Source of the DNA: an uncultured Aurantimonas sp.
GTDB lineage: Bacteria; Pseudomonadota; Alphaproteobacteria; Rhizobiales; Rhizobiaceae
Length of the DNA: 40,245 nucleotides
Assembly (NCBI GenBank): GCA_947488615.1
Contig: CANKZU010000011.1
Coordinates: 70,471-110,715, forward strand
Reading direction: 5' to 3'
The notes below the pieces were generated by a model that did not search any database, had not been told where the DNA came from, and saw only the letters and a list, made by a program, of their open reading frames with translations. This document shows, piece by piece, positions 18,298 through 28,221 of the stretch; position 1 is the first letter of the stretch; each line of letters opens with the position of its first letter. The position numbers and the translations under genes were made by a program.

Positions 18298-20286
18298 GTG
18301 TATCAGACCATCGTTCTCCTGCCGCTCGCCGGCTTCCTGATCGCCGGCCTCTTCGGCAACGCGATCGGCGCCAAGGCGTCCGAATATATCACCTCCGGCT
18401 TCCTGATCATTGCGGCGATCCTGTCGTGGATCGGCTTCATCTCCTTCAGCTTCGGCGAAGGCGAGACGTTGCGGCTGACGCTGTTCCAGTGGATGCAATC
18501 GGGCGGCCTCGACGTCGCCTGGTCGTTGCGGATCGACCGCCTGACCCTGGTCATGCTGGTCGTCGTCAACACGGTCTCTTCGCTCGTGCATGTCTATTCG
18601 ATCGGCTACATGCACCACGATCCGCATCGGCCGCGCTTCTTCGCCTATCTGTCGCTATTCACCTTCGCCATGCTGATGCTGGTGACGTCGAACAATCTCG
18701 TACAGATGTTCTTCGGCTGGGAGGGCGTTGGCCTCGCCTCGTATCTCCTGATCGGCTTCTGGTACAAGAAGCCGTCGGCCAACGCGGCCGCGATGAAGGC
18801 CTTCATCGTCAACCGGGTCGGCGATTTCGGCTTCGCGCTCGGCATCTTCGGCGTCTTCGTGCTGTTCGGTTCGCTCAATCTCGACACCATTTTCGCCGGC
18901 GCCGCCGACATTGCCGGCCAGATGGGCGCCGAGGCGGGCGAGGCTGCGCCGGCGCTCGGCGACACCGTCCTCAACTTCGCCGGCTACTCGCTGTCGATGG
19001 GCGGCGCGCTCACCGTCGTCTGCCTGCTCTTGTTCATGGGCGCCATGGGCAAATCGGCCCAGATCGGGCTGCACACTTGGTTGCCGGACGCGATGGAAGG
19101 CCCGACGCCGGTCTCCGCGCTTATCCATGCCGCCACGATGGTCACGGCCGGCGTGTTCCTGGTCGCCCGCATGTCGCCGCTGTTCGAGCTCAGCCACACC
19201 GCGCTGACCTTCGTCACCTTCATTGGCGCGACGACGGCGATCTTTGCCGCCACGGTCGGACTGGTTCAGAACGACATCAAGCGGGTCATCGCCTATTCGA
19301 CCTGTTCCCAGCTCGGTTACATGTTCGTCGCTCTCGGCGTCGGCGCCTACAGCGTGGCGATCTTCCACCTGTTCACCCACGCCTTCTTCAAGGCGCTGTT
19401 GTTCCTCGGCGCCGGCTCCGTGATCCACGCTGTTTCTGACGAGCAGGACATGCGCCGAATGGGCGGCCTCAAGAAGCACATCCCGGTCACTTACTGGTTG
19501 ATGGTGATCGGCACGCTGGCGCTGACCGGCTTTCCGTTCACCGCGGGCTATTTCTCCAAGGACGCCGTCATCGAAGCGGCTTTCGTCGGCGAGAATGCCT
19601 TCGCTACCTATGGCTGGGGCCTGACGGTCATGGCCGCCTTGCTGACCAGCTTCTATTCCTGGCGCCTGATTTTCATGACGTTCCACGGCAAGCCGCGTGC
19701 CTCCGCCGATGTCATGCATCACATCCACGAATCGCCGATGGTGATGCTGGTGCCGCTGTTCGTGCTCGCCGCCGGCGCGCTTCTCGCCGGCATCCTGTTC
19801 GCAGGGGCCTTTATCGGGGAGGGTTATGAGGAATTCTGGCTCGCATCGCTGTATACGGGGCCCGAGAACGAGGTGCTGCACGATCTCCACGACGTGCCCT
19901 TCGCCATCGCCTTCCTGCCGGCGGTGATGATGGCGATCGGGTTCGCCATCGCCTGGCTGTTCTACATCCGCTCGCCTGAGCTGCCGCATCGGTTGGCCGA
20001 GCGGCATCGCGGCCTCTACACGTTCCTCTTGAACAAGTGGTACTTCGACGAGCTCTTCGACTTCCTGTTCGTGCGCCCGGCCAAAGTGCTCGGCCGCTTC
20101 CTGTGGAAGACCGGCGACGGCAAGGTGATCGATGGGCTCGGGCCTGACGGTGTCTCGGCGCGTGTTCTTGATGTCACCAACCGCGTGGTCCGTCTGCAGA
20201 CCGGCTACCTCTATCACTACGCCTTCGCGATGCTGATCGGCGTCGCGGCGCTGGTCACCTGGACGATGCTCGGGGGGGCGAACTGA
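18298..20286 (+). CDS. nuoL: NADH-quinone oxidoreductase subunit L (antiporter-like)
   Basis: Largest antiporter-like membrane subunit (ND5 homologue), at the far end of the proton-pumping arm, with the long lateral amphipathic helix at its C-terminus. It has 662 residues. It shows the [19 protein letters not shown] motif with the channel Glu, the [29 protein letters not shown] block with the conserved Lys preceding it, and SHAFFKA-type [18 protein letters not shown]. The start is GTG 18298, 6 bp after nuoK. The stop overlaps the nuoM ATG (TGATG). Confidence 0.97.
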   Translation: MYQTIVLLPLAGFLIAGLFGNAIGAKASEYITSGFLIIAAILSWIGFISFSFGEGETLRLTLFQWMQSGGLDVAWSLRIDRLTLVMLVVVNTVSSLVHVYSIGYMHHDPHRPRFFAYLSLFTFAMLMLVTSNNLVQMFFGWEGVGLASYLLIGFWYKKPSANAAAMKAFIVNRVGDFGFALGIFGVFVLFGSLNLDTIFAGAADIAGQMGAEAGEAAPALGDTVLNFAGYSLSMGGALTVVCLLLFMGAMGKSAQIGLHTWLPDAMEGPTPVSALIHAATMVTAGVFLVARMSPLFELSHTALTFVTFIGATTAIFAATVGLVQNDIKRVIAYSTCSQLGYMFVALGVGAYSVAIFHLFTHAFFKALLFLGAGSVIHAVSDEQDMRRMGGLKKHIPVTYWLMVIGTLALTGFPFTAGYFSKDAVIEAAFVGENAFATYGWGLTVMAALLTSFYSWRLIFMTFHGKPRASADVMHHIHESPMVMLVPLFVLAAGALLAGILFAGAFIGEGYEEFWLASLYTGPENEVLHDLHDVPFAIAFLPAVMMAIGFAIAWLFYIRSPELPHRLAERHRGLYTFLLNKWYFDELFDFLFVRPAKVLGRFLWKTGDGKVIDGLGPDGVSARVLDVTNRVVRLQTGYLYHYAFAMLIGVAALVTWTMLGGAN

Positions 20287-21794
20287 TGAGCGACTGGCCG
20301 ATCCTTTCGACCATCACTTTCCTGCCGCTGGTCGGCGCGCTGCTGATCCTGTTCATCAGGGACGAGAGCGAACTGGCGCGCCGCAATATCCGCACCGTCG
20401 CGCTGCTGACCACGGTCTTCACCTTCGTCCTGTCGCTATGGATCTGGATCGAATTCGACACGTCGAATCCCGACTTCCAGATGGTCGAGCGGATGGACTG
20501 GCTCGGCAGCGGGATCACCTATCACATGGGGATCGACGGCATCTCGATGCTGTTCGTGATCCTGACGACCTTCCTCATGCCGATCTGCATCCTCGCGAGC
20601 TTCGAGTCCGTGCAGACCCGCGTGAAGGAATACATGATCGCCTTCCTGGTGCTGGAGACGCTGGTGGTCGGCGTTTTCTGCGCGCTCGATCTCGTCCTCT
20701 TCTACGTCTTCTTCGAGGGCGGCCTCATCCCGATGTTCCTGATCATCGGCGTGTGGGGCGGCAAGCGGCGGATCTATGCGAGCTACAAGTTCTTCCTCTA
20801 CACCTTCCTTGGCTCGGTGCTGATGCTGATCGCCATCATGGCGATGTATTGGGACGCCGGCACCAGCTCGATACCGGAGCTGTTGCAGCATAACTTCCCG
20901 GCTTCGATGCAGCCCTGGCTGTGGTTCGCCTTCTTCGCCAGCTTCGCCGTGAAGATGCCAATGTGGCCGGTCCACACCTGGCTGCCCGACGCCCATGTCG
21001 AGGCGCCGACGGCGGGATCGGTGATCCTGGCCGGCATTTTGTTGAAGCTCGGCGGCTACGGCTTCCTGCGCTTCTCACTGCCGATGTTCCCGTTGGCATC
21101 GGCCGATTTCGCGCCTTTCGTCTTCACGCTCTCGGTCGTCGCGATCATCTACACCTCGCTGGTGGCGCTGATGCAGGAGGACATCAAGAAGCTGATCGCC
21201 TACTCCTCCGTCGCGCATATGGGCTTCGTGACGATGGGTATCTTCGCGGCCAACCAGCAGGGCGTCGAGGGGGCGATTTTCCAGATGCTCTCGCACGGGC
21301 TGGTTTCCGGCGCGCTGTTCCTTTGCGTCGGTGTCGTCTATGACCGCATGCACACCCGCGAGATCAGCGCCTATGGCGGGCTGGTCAACCGGATGCCGCA
21401 TTACGCCACCGCGATGCTGATCTTCACCATGGCCAATGTCGGATTGCCGGGGACGAGCGGCTTCGTCGGCGAGTTCCTGACCCTGGTCGGGGTATTCCAG
21501 GTCAACAGCTGGGTGGCGATCTTCGCGACCACCGGCGTCGTCCTGTCGGCCGCCTACGCGTTGTGGCTCTATCGGCGGGTGATCTTCGGCGCGCTGGAGA
21601 AGGAGAGCCTGCGCGCGATCCTCGACCTGTCGCGGCGCGAGAAGATCCTGCTCTATCCGCTCGTCGCCCTCGTGATTTTCTTCGGCGTCTATCCGATGCC
21701 GGTCTTCAACGTGACGGCGGCATCGGTCGAGTCGATGCTCAATACCTACACCGCAGCGCTGGAGGCGGCCCAATCGGTCGCCCTGGCGCAGTAA
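20286..21794 (+). CDS. nuoM: NADH-quinone oxidoreductase subunit M (antiporter-like)
   Basis: Second antiporter-like proton-pumping subunit (ND4 homologue), 502 residues and about 14 membrane helices. Conserved features are [21 protein letters not shown] with the channel Glu, [29 protein letters not shown] with the channel Lys, and the discontinuous-helix region following [15 protein letters not shown]. Start ATG 20286 overlaps the nuoL stop by one base, indicating coupled translation. Confidence 0.97.
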   Translation: MSDWPILSTITFLPLVGALLILFIRDESELARRNIRTVALLTTVFTFVLSLWIWIEFDTSNPDFQMVERMDWLGSGITYHMGIDGISMLFVILTTFLMPICILASFESVQTRVKEYMIAFLVLETLVVGVFCALDLVLFYVFFEGGLIPMFLIIGVWGGKRRIYASYKFFLYTFLGSVLMLIAIMAMYWDAGTSSIPELLQHNFPASMQPWLWFAFFASFAVKMPMWPVHTWLPDAHVEAPTAGSVILAGILLKLGGYGFLRFSLPMFPLASADFAPFVFTLSVVAIIYTSLVALMQEDIKKLIAYSSVAHMGFVTMGIFAANQQGVEGAIFQMLSHGLVSGALFLCVGVVYDRMHTREISAYGGLVNRMPHYATAMLIFTMANVGLPGTSGFVGEFLTLVGVFQVNSWVAIFATTGVVLSAAYALWLYRRVIFGALEKESLRAILDLSRREKILLYPLVALVIFFGVYPMPVFNVTAASVESMLNTYTAALEAAQSVALAQ

Positions 21795-21813
21795 GAGCGG
21801 GGATCGGACGCAT

Positions 21814-23256
21814 ATGTATTCGCAAATGGTCGCCTCGAGTCTGCCGATCGTCGGTCCTGAACTGATCATGGCGGGAGGCGCGATGGTCCTTCTGATGGTC
21901 GGCGTCTTCGCCGGTGAGCGCAGTGCCCAAACGGTGACCGGCCTGTCGGTCGCGCTGATCATCATCGCCGGCCTCTGGCTCGTCTTTCTCACCCCCTACG
22001 GCGAAGCCTTTGGCGGGTCCTTCGTGCTAGATCCCTTTGCCGGGTTCATGAAGGTTCTGGTGCTCGTCGGCTCGGCCGCCGCGGTGATCATGTCGGTCGG
22101 CTTTGCCGAGCGCGAGCGGTTCAACCGGTTCGAGTTCCCGGTGCTGATCGTGCTGTCGACGACCGGAATGATGGTCATGGTGTCTGCCGGCGACCTGATC
22201 ACGCTCTATCTCGGGCTCGAGCTGCAGTCGCTGGCCATCTACGTTCTCGCCGCGATCAACCGGGATTCGGCCCGTTCGACCGAAGCCGGCCTGAAATATT
22301 TTGTCCTTGGCGCATTGTCCTCGGGCATGCTGCTTTACGGCGCTTCGATGGTCTACGGCTTTACCGGCCAGATCGAATTCAGCGCGATCGCATCGGCGAT
22401 CAGTGGCGAAGGACGATCCCTCGGCCTCGTCGTTGGCCTGGTGTTCGTGCTCGCGGGCCTCGCCTTCAAGATTTCGGCAGTGCCGTTCCACATGTGGACG
22501 CCCGACGTCTACGAGGGCGCGCCGACTCCGATCACCGCCTTCCTTGCCGGGGCGCCGAAGGTCGCGGCCATGGCGCTCATTACCCGCTTCACAGTGCAGG
22601 GCTTCGAGCCGCTGCAGGTGGATTGGCAGCAAATCATCGTCTTCATCTCGATCGCCTCAATGGCGTTCGGCGCCTTTGCGGCGATCGGTCAGCGCAATTT
22701 CAAGCGGCTGATGGCCTATTCCTCGATCGGCCATATGGGATTTGCCCTTGTCGGGCTCGCGGCAGCCAATGTCGAAGGCGTCCGCGGCGTCCTGATCTAC
22801 ATGACGATCTATCTGGCGATGACGCTGGGCACTTTCGCCGTCATTCTCGCCATGCGGCGCAAGGATGGCGTGGTCGAGGAAATCGAGGATCTGGCGGGTC
22901 TGTCGAAGACCAACCCGGTGATGGCGCTGTTTCTGACGATCTTGATGCTGTCGCTCGCCGGATTGCCGCCGCTGGCCGGGTTTTTCGCCAAATATTTCGT
23001 GTTCATGGCGGCGGTCGAGGCGGAACTTTACGCCCTGGCGGTTATCGGAGTTCTGGCAAGCGTCGTCGGGCTTTACTATTATCTGCGGATCGTGAAGTTG
23101 ATGTGGTTCGATGAACCATCGGCGGAGTTCGTGCCGATGGCGATGGAGCTGCGGTTGGTCCTGTGGGCCGCGGCGCTTTTCATCTTTCCCGTCTATCTTT
23201 TCATCGGGGGACCGATCTTCACCGCTGCCGAGGCCGCAGCGCGGACGTTTTTCTGA
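21814..23256 (+). CDS. nuoN: NADH-quinone oxidoreductase subunit N (antiporter-like)
   Basis: Third antiporter-like subunit (ND2 homologue), 480 residues with about 14 helices. It carries [15 protein letters not shown] with the channel Glu, [33 protein letters not shown] with the channel Lys, and [22 protein letters not shown] 21814 is the first start after nuoM, with a GGGGATCGGA stretch upstream. It closes the nuo set; birA begins 2 bp after its stop. Confidence 0.97.
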   Translation: MYSQMVASSLPIVGPELIMAGGAMVLLMVGVFAGERSAQTVTGLSVALIIIAGLWLVFLTPYGEAFGGSFVLDPFAGFMKVLVLVGSAAAVIMSVGFAERERFNRFEFPVLIVLSTTGMMVMVSAGDLITLYLGLELQSLAIYVLAAINRDSARSTEAGLKYFVLGALSSGMLLYGASMVYGFTGQIEFSAIASAISGEGRSLGLVVGLVFVLAGLAFKISAVPFHMWTPDVYEGAPTPITAFLAGAPKVAAMALITRFTVQGFEPLQVDWQQIIVFISIASMAFGAFAAIGQRNFKRLMAYSSIGHMGFALVGLAAANVEGVRGVLIYMTIYLAMTLGTFAVILAMRRKDGVVEEIEDLAGLSKTNPVMALFLTILMLSLAGLPPLAGFFAKYFVFMAAVEAELYALAVIGVLASVVGLYYYLRIVKLMWFDEPSAEFVPMAMELRLVLWAAALFIFPVYLFIGGPIFTAAEAAARTFF

Positions 23257-23258
23257 CG

Positions 23259-24047
23259 GTGCCGGCGGGCACGACAGCACGACGACGGCGTCTCGCCCTC
23301 GGCGAAGTCGCCTCGACCAACTCGGTCGCGTTGGAGGCGGCGCGTGCCGGCGATCCGGGGCCTTTGTGGATCACGGCTGAACGGCAGCTGGCGGGACGCG
23401 GCCGCAGAGGCCGGGCCTGGGTCTCGGAGCCGGGAAATCTCTATGCGAGTTGGCTGGTCATCGACCCGGCGCCATTGGAGCATCTGTCGAACCTGCCGCT
23501 GGTCGCCTCGCTCGGCGTGCGGAACGCTCTTGCCGGGCTCACGGGTGCCGATGACGAACTGATCGCGGTCAAATGGCCGAATGACGTGCTCGTCAGAGGG
23601 CGCAAGGCGGTCGGCATTCTCCTGGAGAGCGAGCGGTTGCCGGATCGAAGGATGGCGGTTGTCATCGGCTGCGGGGTGAACGTCGCCCATGTGCCCGATG
23701 GCACGCCTTACGAGGTGACGAGCCTGGCGCGGGAGGGCGTGCGCTCTGATCTCAATGCGATCTTCGCGTCCGTGGCGGACGAAGTGGAACGAGCCCTTGC
23801 GATCTTCCGGCGCGGCGAGGGTTTTGCCGCGATCAGGCGTGAATGGCTCGCCCATGCCGTGGGGCTCGGTCAGCCCTGTCGGGTCAATCTCGCCGACAGC
23901 GCGCTGACGGGACGCTTCGAGGCGCTCGACGAGCGCGGCCGGCTGATACTGCGCGGTGACGGCGGCGAGACCACCGCGGTTTCGGCCGGCGATCTGTTTT
24001 TTCTGGAGAGCGACGAGCGCATGGCGCCACCGGTCTCCGCCGTCTAG
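23259..24047 (+). CDS. birA: biotin--[acetyl-CoA-carboxylase] ligase
   Basis: Attaches biotin to the carrier lysine of biotin-dependent carboxylases via biotinyl-AMP. With the GTG start at 23259, 2 bp after the nuoN stop, it is 262 residues. The ATG upstream at 23163 lies inside nuoN and is unlikely. The biotin/ATP motif GRGRRGRAW is at 46-54 and KWPND at 105-109, where Lys105 corresponds to the essential lysine. The catalytic loop is followed by GILLE. No N-terminal winged-helix DNA-binding domain is present, so it is a monofunctional ligase and not a biotin repressor. nuoN-birA linkage is common in alphaproteobacteria. Confidence 0.93.
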   Translation: MPAGTTARRRRLALGEVASTNSVALEAARAGDPGPLWITAERQLAGRGRRGRAWVSEPGNLYASWLVIDPAPLEHLSNLPLVASLGVRNALAGLTGADDELIAVKWPNDVLVRGRKAVGILLESERLPDRRMAVVIGCGVNVAHVPDGTPYEVTSLAREGVRSDLNAIFASVADEVERALAIFRRGEGFAAIRREWLAHAVGLGQPCRVNLADSALTGRFEALDERGRLILRGDGGETTAVSAGDLFFLESDERMAPPVSAV

Positions 24048-24110
24048 GACGGCAATCAAACGACGACGAATGTAAGTGAAACAAACCCGAATGAGCTCCG
24101 TGGGTCGATC

Positions 24111-25808
24111 ATGACCGGGCGGGGCAAGGACACGAAAGAAGATAGAAGTTTGAACAAGCTAATGTTTGTGCCGCTCGGCGGCATCGGTGAGATCGGCATG
24201 AATCTCGCCATGTACGGCTATGGGCCGGATGACGACCGCCAGTGGATCGTGGTCGATTGCGGCGTTTCCTTTGCCGGTCCCGACTTTCCGGGAGTCGATC
24301 TCGTTCTTCCCGATATCCGGTTTCTGGAAAAGCAGAAGAATGCGCTGAAGGGGATCGTCATCACCCATGCGCATGAGGATCACTATGGTGCTCTGCTCGA
24401 TCTTTGGCCGAAGCTGAAGGTTCCGGTCTACGCAACCGCTTTCACCGCGGCGTTGCTGGCGGCCAAGCGCGAAGGGGAGCCAGGCGCGCCGAAGATCCCG
24501 GTGGAATTGTTCGCGGCAGGTGATCGCTTCAACGTCGGCCCCTTCGAGATCGAGGCGATCAACGTCACTCACTCCATTCCCGAGCCAGTGGCGTTGGCGA
24601 TACGCTCGCCGGCCGGCACGGTCGTCCACACCGGCGACTGGAAGATCGATCCGACGCCGGCGCTCGGCGCCCCGACCGACGAGAAGCGGCTGCGCGAGAT
24701 CGGCGACGAAGGCGTCCTCGCCATGGTCGCCGATTCCACCAACGCGCTTCGCGAGGGCGATAGCCCCAGCGAAACGGCGGTTTCGGCTTCGCTTGCCGAG
24801 ATCATTCGCGGCGCCAAGGGCCGCGTCGCCGTCACCACCTTCTCCTCCAATGTCGGGCGCATTCGCTCGATCGCGGCGGCGGCTCGCGACGCCGGGCGGC
24901 AAGTGCTGCTGATGGGGCGCTCGATGCGCCGGATGATCGATGTCGCCTCCGAGCTCGGCTATATGGACGGCATTCCGCCGTTCCTGGGCGAGCAGGATTT
25001 CGGCTACATCCCGCCTGAGAAGGCGGTGATCATCCTGACCGGTAGCCAGGGCGAGGCCCGCGCCGCGCTGGCGCGCATCGCACGGGACGAGCATCCGAGC
25101 GTGGCGCTGTCGCGGGGCGACCTTGTGATCTTCTCCTCGCGCGCAATCCCAGGCAACGAGAAACTCATCATCGACATCAAGAACGCGCTGATCGAACGGG
25201 GCGTCAAGGTGCTTGAGGATGGCGAGCAACTCGTCCACGTCTCTGGCCATCCGCGTCGCAGCGAGATGCGCCAGATGTATGATTGGGTGCGACCGACGAT
25301 CGCCATTCCGGCCCATGGCGAGGCGGCGCATCTGACCGCCCACGCGGCCCTCGCCCGGGAATTGGGGATCAAGCAGGTGGTCGAGGCGCGCAACGGACGC
25401 GCCGTCCAGCTGGCGCCCGGCGCCGCCCAGGTCGTCCATGAGGTTCCGGTCGGACGCCTCTACAAGGATGGCCGCCTGATCGGGACGGCCGAGGCGATGG
25501 GCATCAACGAGCGCCGCAGGCTGTCCTTCGTCGGCCATGTGGCGGTGCTGGTGGAATTGGATGCCAAGCTTGAATTGCGCGACGATCCCGACCTCGTGGC
25601 GCTCGGCCTGCCGCAGGATGACGCAGCCGGTGAGGAGATCGAGGACGTCCTGATCGACGCTGCAGCTGGCGCTGTCGAGAGCACGCCACGCAACCGCCGC
25701 AAGGATCTCGACAAACTGGGCGAGTCGGTCCGCCGCGCGGTGCGCGGGGCCGCTTTCGAGGCGTGGGGCAAGAAGCCGATCGTCACGGTGTTCGTCACGC
25801 GGTCCTGA
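24111..25808 (+). CDS. rnj: ribonuclease J
   Basis: Metallo-beta-lactamase/beta-CASP nuclease with 5' exonuclease and endonuclease activity on RNA, used in rRNA and mRNA processing. It has 565 residues. The MBL zinc motif HAHEDH is at 86-91, preceded by the VDCGVSF strand. Further blocks are HTGDWKID (third zinc motif), ADSTNA, the beta-CASP region around TTFSSNVGR, and VSGHPRRSEM and PAHGEAAHL near the C-terminal part of the active site. The start ATG 24111 has a weak ribosome-binding site. A start just before MFVPLGGIGE (for example TTG 24150) would also give an intact enzyme. It is followed closely by mce. Confidence 0.95.
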   Translation: MTGRGKDTKEDRSLNKLMFVPLGGIGEIGMNLAMYGYGPDDDRQWIVVDCGVSFAGPDFPGVDLVLPDIRFLEKQKNALKGIVITHAHEDHYGALLDLWPKLKVPVYATAFTAALLAAKREGEPGAPKIPVELFAAGDRFNVGPFEIEAINVTHSIPEPVALAIRSPAGTVVHTGDWKIDPTPALGAPTDEKRLREIGDEGVLAMVADSTNALREGDSPSETAVSASLAEIIRGAKGRVAVTTFSSNVGRIRSIAAAARDAGRQVLLMGRSMRRMIDVASELGYMDGIPPFLGEQDFGYIPPEKAVIILTGSQGEARAALARIARDEHPSVALSRGDLVIFSSRAIPGNEKLIIDIKNALIERGVKVLEDGEQLVHVSGHPRRSEMRQMYDWVRPTIAIPAHGEAAHLTAHAALARELGIKQVVEARNGRAVQLAPGAAQVVHEVPVGRLYKDGRLIGTAEAMGINERRRLSFVGHVAVLVELDAKLELRDDPDLVALGLPQDDAAGEEIEDVLIDAAAGAVESTPRNRRKDLDKLGESVRRAVRGAAFEAWGKKPIVTVFVTRS

Positions 25809-25828
25809 AACCCATCGAGGGAAACGCC

Positions 25829-26233
25829 ATGCTCGGTCGACTGAATCATGTGGCTCTGGCCGTCCCCGATCTTGCGGGGGCGGTACGGCGCTATCGCGAG
25901 ACGCTGGGGGCGACGGTGTCGGAGCCGCAGGCGTTACCCGAGCACGGCGTGACGGTCGTCTTCGTGGAGCTCGACAACACCAAGGTCGAGCTCCTCGAGC
26001 CGCTGGGCGACGCGTCGCCCATCGCCGCGTTTCTTGCCAAGAATCCGAAGGGCGGCATGCACCATATCTGCTATGAGGTGTCCGACCTGAAGGCGGCGCG
26101 GGATCGGATGATCGCCGGCGGGGCGAGGGTGCTCGGCGATGGCGAGCCGAAGATCGGAGCGCATGGGCGCCCCGTGTTGTTCATCCATCCCGGTGACATG
26201 TTCGGCACGCTGACCGAACTCGAGGAGGTCTGA
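25829..26233 (+). CDS. mce: methylmalonyl-CoA epimerase
   Basis: Interconverts (R)- and (S)-methylmalonyl-CoA in propionyl-CoA breakdown and related pathways. The 134-residue length is typical. It is a two-module VOC-fold protein with metal ligands visible as His7 (LNHVALAV), His79 in GMHHICYEV and Glu130 in GTLTELEEV. The motif NTKVELLEPLG lies between the modules. ATG 25829 is preceded by CGAGGGAAA and lies 20 bp after rnj. The last codons of this gene contain the ribosome-binding site of the next gene. Confidence 0.93.
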   Translation: MLGRLNHVALAVPDLAGAVRRYRETLGATVSEPQALPEHGVTVVFVELDNTKVELLEPLGDASPIAAFLAKNPKGGMHHICYEVSDLKAARDRMIAGGARVLGDGEPKIGAHGRPVLFIHPGDMFGTLTELEEV

Positions 26234-26235
26234 CA

Positions 26236-26502
26236 TTGGGCTGGGTATCGGGGCTCGCGATCTTTTTCATCATCTGGTGGGTGTCGCTCTTCGTCATCTT
26301 GCCGCTGGGCGTGCGCTCGCAGATCGAGGACGACGACGTGATTCTCGGGACGGCCCATAGCGCGCCGTCCAACGCTCGGATGGGGCGCAAGCTCGCGCAG
26401 ACGACGCTGCTCGCGACGGCGATCTTCGCGATCTTTTACGTCGTGACGCAGGTCTACGGCTTCGGACCGGACGATCTTCCGCACATTATTCCCGGCACCT
26501 GA
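26236..26502 (+). CDS. DUF1467 family small membrane protein
   Basis: An 88-residue inner-membrane protein of a family (DUF1467) found almost only in alphaproteobacteria; its function is unknown. It has an N-terminal hydrophobic helix (about 4-25, with the WW pair and LPLGVR motif typical of the family) and a second helix at about 54-73, separated by an acidic linker. The start is TTG 26236: GAGGAGG (26222-26228) lies 7 nt upstream, and the protein then begins MGWVSGLAIFF like relatives. It is 2 bp after mce and probably co-translated with it. The transcript likely ends at the terminator at 26659-26680. Confidence 0.88.
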   Translation: MGWVSGLAIFFIIWWVSLFVILPLGVRSQIEDDDVILGTAHSAPSNARMGRKLAQTTLLATAIFAIFYVVTQVYGFGPDDLPHIIPGT

Positions 26503-26529
26503 TACCCACGGACGGAGGAGCGCGAGCAC

Positions 26530-26559
26530 AAAAAAAATGCAAGGCTTTCACCTTGCATT
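26530..26559 (-). terminator. intrinsic terminator in minus orientation
   Basis: AATGCAAGG (26536-26544) pairs with CCTTGCATT (26551-26559) around a 6-nt loop. A run of A at 26530-26537 becomes a U-tract on the minus strand. It would end a minus-strand transcript, but no minus-strand gene is recognised upstream, which is why a small RNA is suspected. Confidence 0.65.
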
Positions 26560-26658
26560 CTAGGTCGCGTGCCTGGATTTCCCACCGGTGACTTTGACCG
26601 GGGCTGCGACGGCTGCCGCGCCGGAAACCACGTCCTCCCAAGACTAGACCGCAAATAT

Positions 26659-26680
26659 GGCGCCTTGCCGGCGCCTTTTT
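26659..26680 (+). terminator. intrinsic terminator of the rnj-mce-DUF1467 transcript
   Basis: GGCGCC (26659-26664), 5-nt loop, GGCGCC (26670-26675), then TTTTT (26676-26680). It is a compact GC stem with a U-tract in the plus direction, 157 bp after the DUF1467 stop. Confidence 0.7.
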
Positions 26681-26714
26681 ATGCAAGCGAAGGTTAGCCA
26701 GCACTGCGGCGATT

Positions 26715-26743
26715 GTCACGTGAATTTTGCGACTGTGTCATTT
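26715..26743 (+). promoter_or_regulatory. putative proS promoter
   Basis: TTGTCA (5/6 match to -35) and TGTCAT (4/6 match to -10) are spaced by 17 bp, just after the upstream terminator. They would give a leader of about 150 nt before proS. The palindrome TCACGTGA (26718-26725) overlaps the -35 box. Confidence 0.4.
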
Positions 26744-26898
26744 TTTGATCGCGCCGCCGTCGCGATAGGGCAGTCGCCAGGCTGACTTATCGCCGATGCG
26801 CGGATGGCGTGTTGCCGTCTTTTCAATCAAGGATCAAGCGTTTAAGAGGCGACCGTGCGGCCTTGGCGCCGCGACACACCGATTTCACCGGAAACCTT

Positions 26899-28221
26899 AT
26901 GCGCCTGTCGCGATATTTTCTGCCCATTCTCAAGGAAACCCCGAAGGAAGCGGAGATCGTTTCCCATCGGTTGATGCTGCGCGCTGGCATGATCCGCCAG
27001 CAGGCGGCGGGGATCTATTCCTTTCTGCCGCTCGGCAAGCGCGTGCTCGACCGCGTCTGCCGCATCATCCGCGAGGAGCAGGATCGCTCCGGCGCCATTG
27101 AATTGCTGATGCCGACGATTCAGCCGGCCGATTTGTGGCGCGAGAGCGGCCGCTATGATGACTACGGCAAGGAGATGTTGCGGATCGAGGATCGCCACGA
27201 GCGCGATCTTTTGTTCGGGCCGACCAATGAGGAGATGGTGACCGACATTTTCCGGTCCTACGTCCGCTCCTACAAGGACCTGCCGCTCAATCTCTACCAT
27301 ATCCAGTGGAAGTTCCGGGACGAGGTGCGGCCCCGCTTCGGCGTCATGCGCTCCCGGGAATTCCTGATGAAGGACGCCTATTCCTTCGACATCGACTTTG
27401 AACGCGCCAAGACTGCCTACGATCGGATGTTTGTCTCCTATCTGCGGACCTTCCAGCGCTGCGGGCTGAAGGCGATTCCGATGCGGGCCGATACAGGCCC
27501 GATCGGCGGCGACCTGTCTCACGAATTCATCATCCTTGCTTCGACCGGCGAGAGTGAGGTGTTCTGTCACAGCGACTATCTCGATCTCGACGTGCCGGGC
27601 GAAAACGTCGATTTCGACGACGCGGCCGGTCTTGCCGAGATCGTCAAGTCGTGGACCACGCCATATGCGGCGACGGACGAGATGCATGACACCGCCGCCT
27701 GGGACGCGTTGCCGGAAGAGCAGAAGATCGCCGCGCGCGGCATCGAGGTCGGCCACATCTTCCATTTCGGCACCAAATATTCCGAGCCGATGAAGGCGGT
27801 GGTCACCGGTCCGGACGGCAAGGATGTCCCGGTCCATATGGGATCCTACGGGATTGGGCCGAGCCGTCTCTTGGCGGCGATCATCGAGGCCTCTCACGAC
27901 GAGAACGGCATCATCTGGCCGAAATCGGTCGCGCCCTTCGATGTCGGCCTCATCAACATGAAGCCGGGCGACGCCGCCTGCGACGCTGCCTGCGATGACC
28001 TCTATCGCCAGCTCCAGGCCGCCGGTCTCGACGTCCTTTATGACGATCAGGACACGCGCGCCGGAGCCAAATTCGCCACCATGGACCTGATCGGTCTGCC
28101 GTTGCAGGTGATCGTCGGTCCGCGCGGCGCCAAGGCGGGCGAGGCGGAAGTCAAGGTGAGGGCGACGGGCGAGCGCGATACAATGCCCCTTACCGCCGTG
28201 GTCGAGCGGGTACTGGCGTGA
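26899..28221 (+). CDS. proS: prolyl-tRNA synthetase (short, type 2)
   Basis: Charges tRNA-Pro with proline. At 440 residues it is the short bacterial form common in alphaproteobacteria, without the large editing insertion (INS) of the E. coli enzyme. It therefore probably relies on a separate trans-editing factor. Class II motifs are visible: [12 protein letters not shown], motif 2 [24 protein letters not shown], and motif 3 [10 protein letters not shown]. The C-terminal anticodon-binding domain starts near residue 340. The start is ATG 26899, where relatives begin MRLSRYFLP. An upstream ATG (26809) adds 30 non-conserved residues and is rejected. The stop overlaps the next gene's GTG start (GTGA). 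Confidence 0.97.
   Translation: MRLSRYFLPILKETPKEAEIVSHRLMLRAGMIRQQAAGIYSFLPLGKRVLDRVCRIIREEQDRSGAIELLMPTIQPADLWRESGRYDDYGKEMLRIEDRHERDLLFGPTNEEMVTDIFRSYVRSYKDLPLNLYHIQWKFRDEVRPRFGVMRSREFLMKDAYSFDIDFERAKTAYDRMFVSYLRTFQRCGLKAIPMRADTGPIGGDLSHEFIILASTGESEVFCHSDYLDLDVPGENVDFDDAAGLAEIVKSWTTPYAATDEMHDTAAWDALPEEQKIAARGIEVGHIFHFGTKYSEPMKAVVTGPDGKDVPVHMGSYGIGPSRLLAAIIEASHDENGIIWPKSVAPFDVGLINMKPGDAACDAACDDLYRQLQAAGLDVLYDDQDTRAGAKFATMDLIGLPLQVIVGPRGAKAGEAEVKVRATGERDTMPLTAVVERVLA

Larger units (their letters stand above)
26503..26898. other. 396-bp intergenic region before proS
   Basis: No protein gene is convincing here. It contains a hairpin with a T-run in the minus direction (26530-26559), a hairpin with a T-run in the plus direction (26659-26680), about 100 bp between them with its own inverted repeats (for example ACCGGTGACTTTGACCGG at 26584-26601), and a promoter-like pair before proS (26715-26743). 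Confidence 0.5.

Noticed and set aside
18426..19439. 337-codon plus-strand frame inside nuoL
   Set aside because: Out-of-frame overlap with a certain membrane protein; the product is Arg/His/Asp-rich with no recognisable domain.
26486..26719. 77-codon minus-strand frame in the gap before proS
   Set aside because: It spans both terminator hairpins and has an Arg-rich, unrecognised product with no good ribosome-binding site. A non-coding RNA explains the region better.
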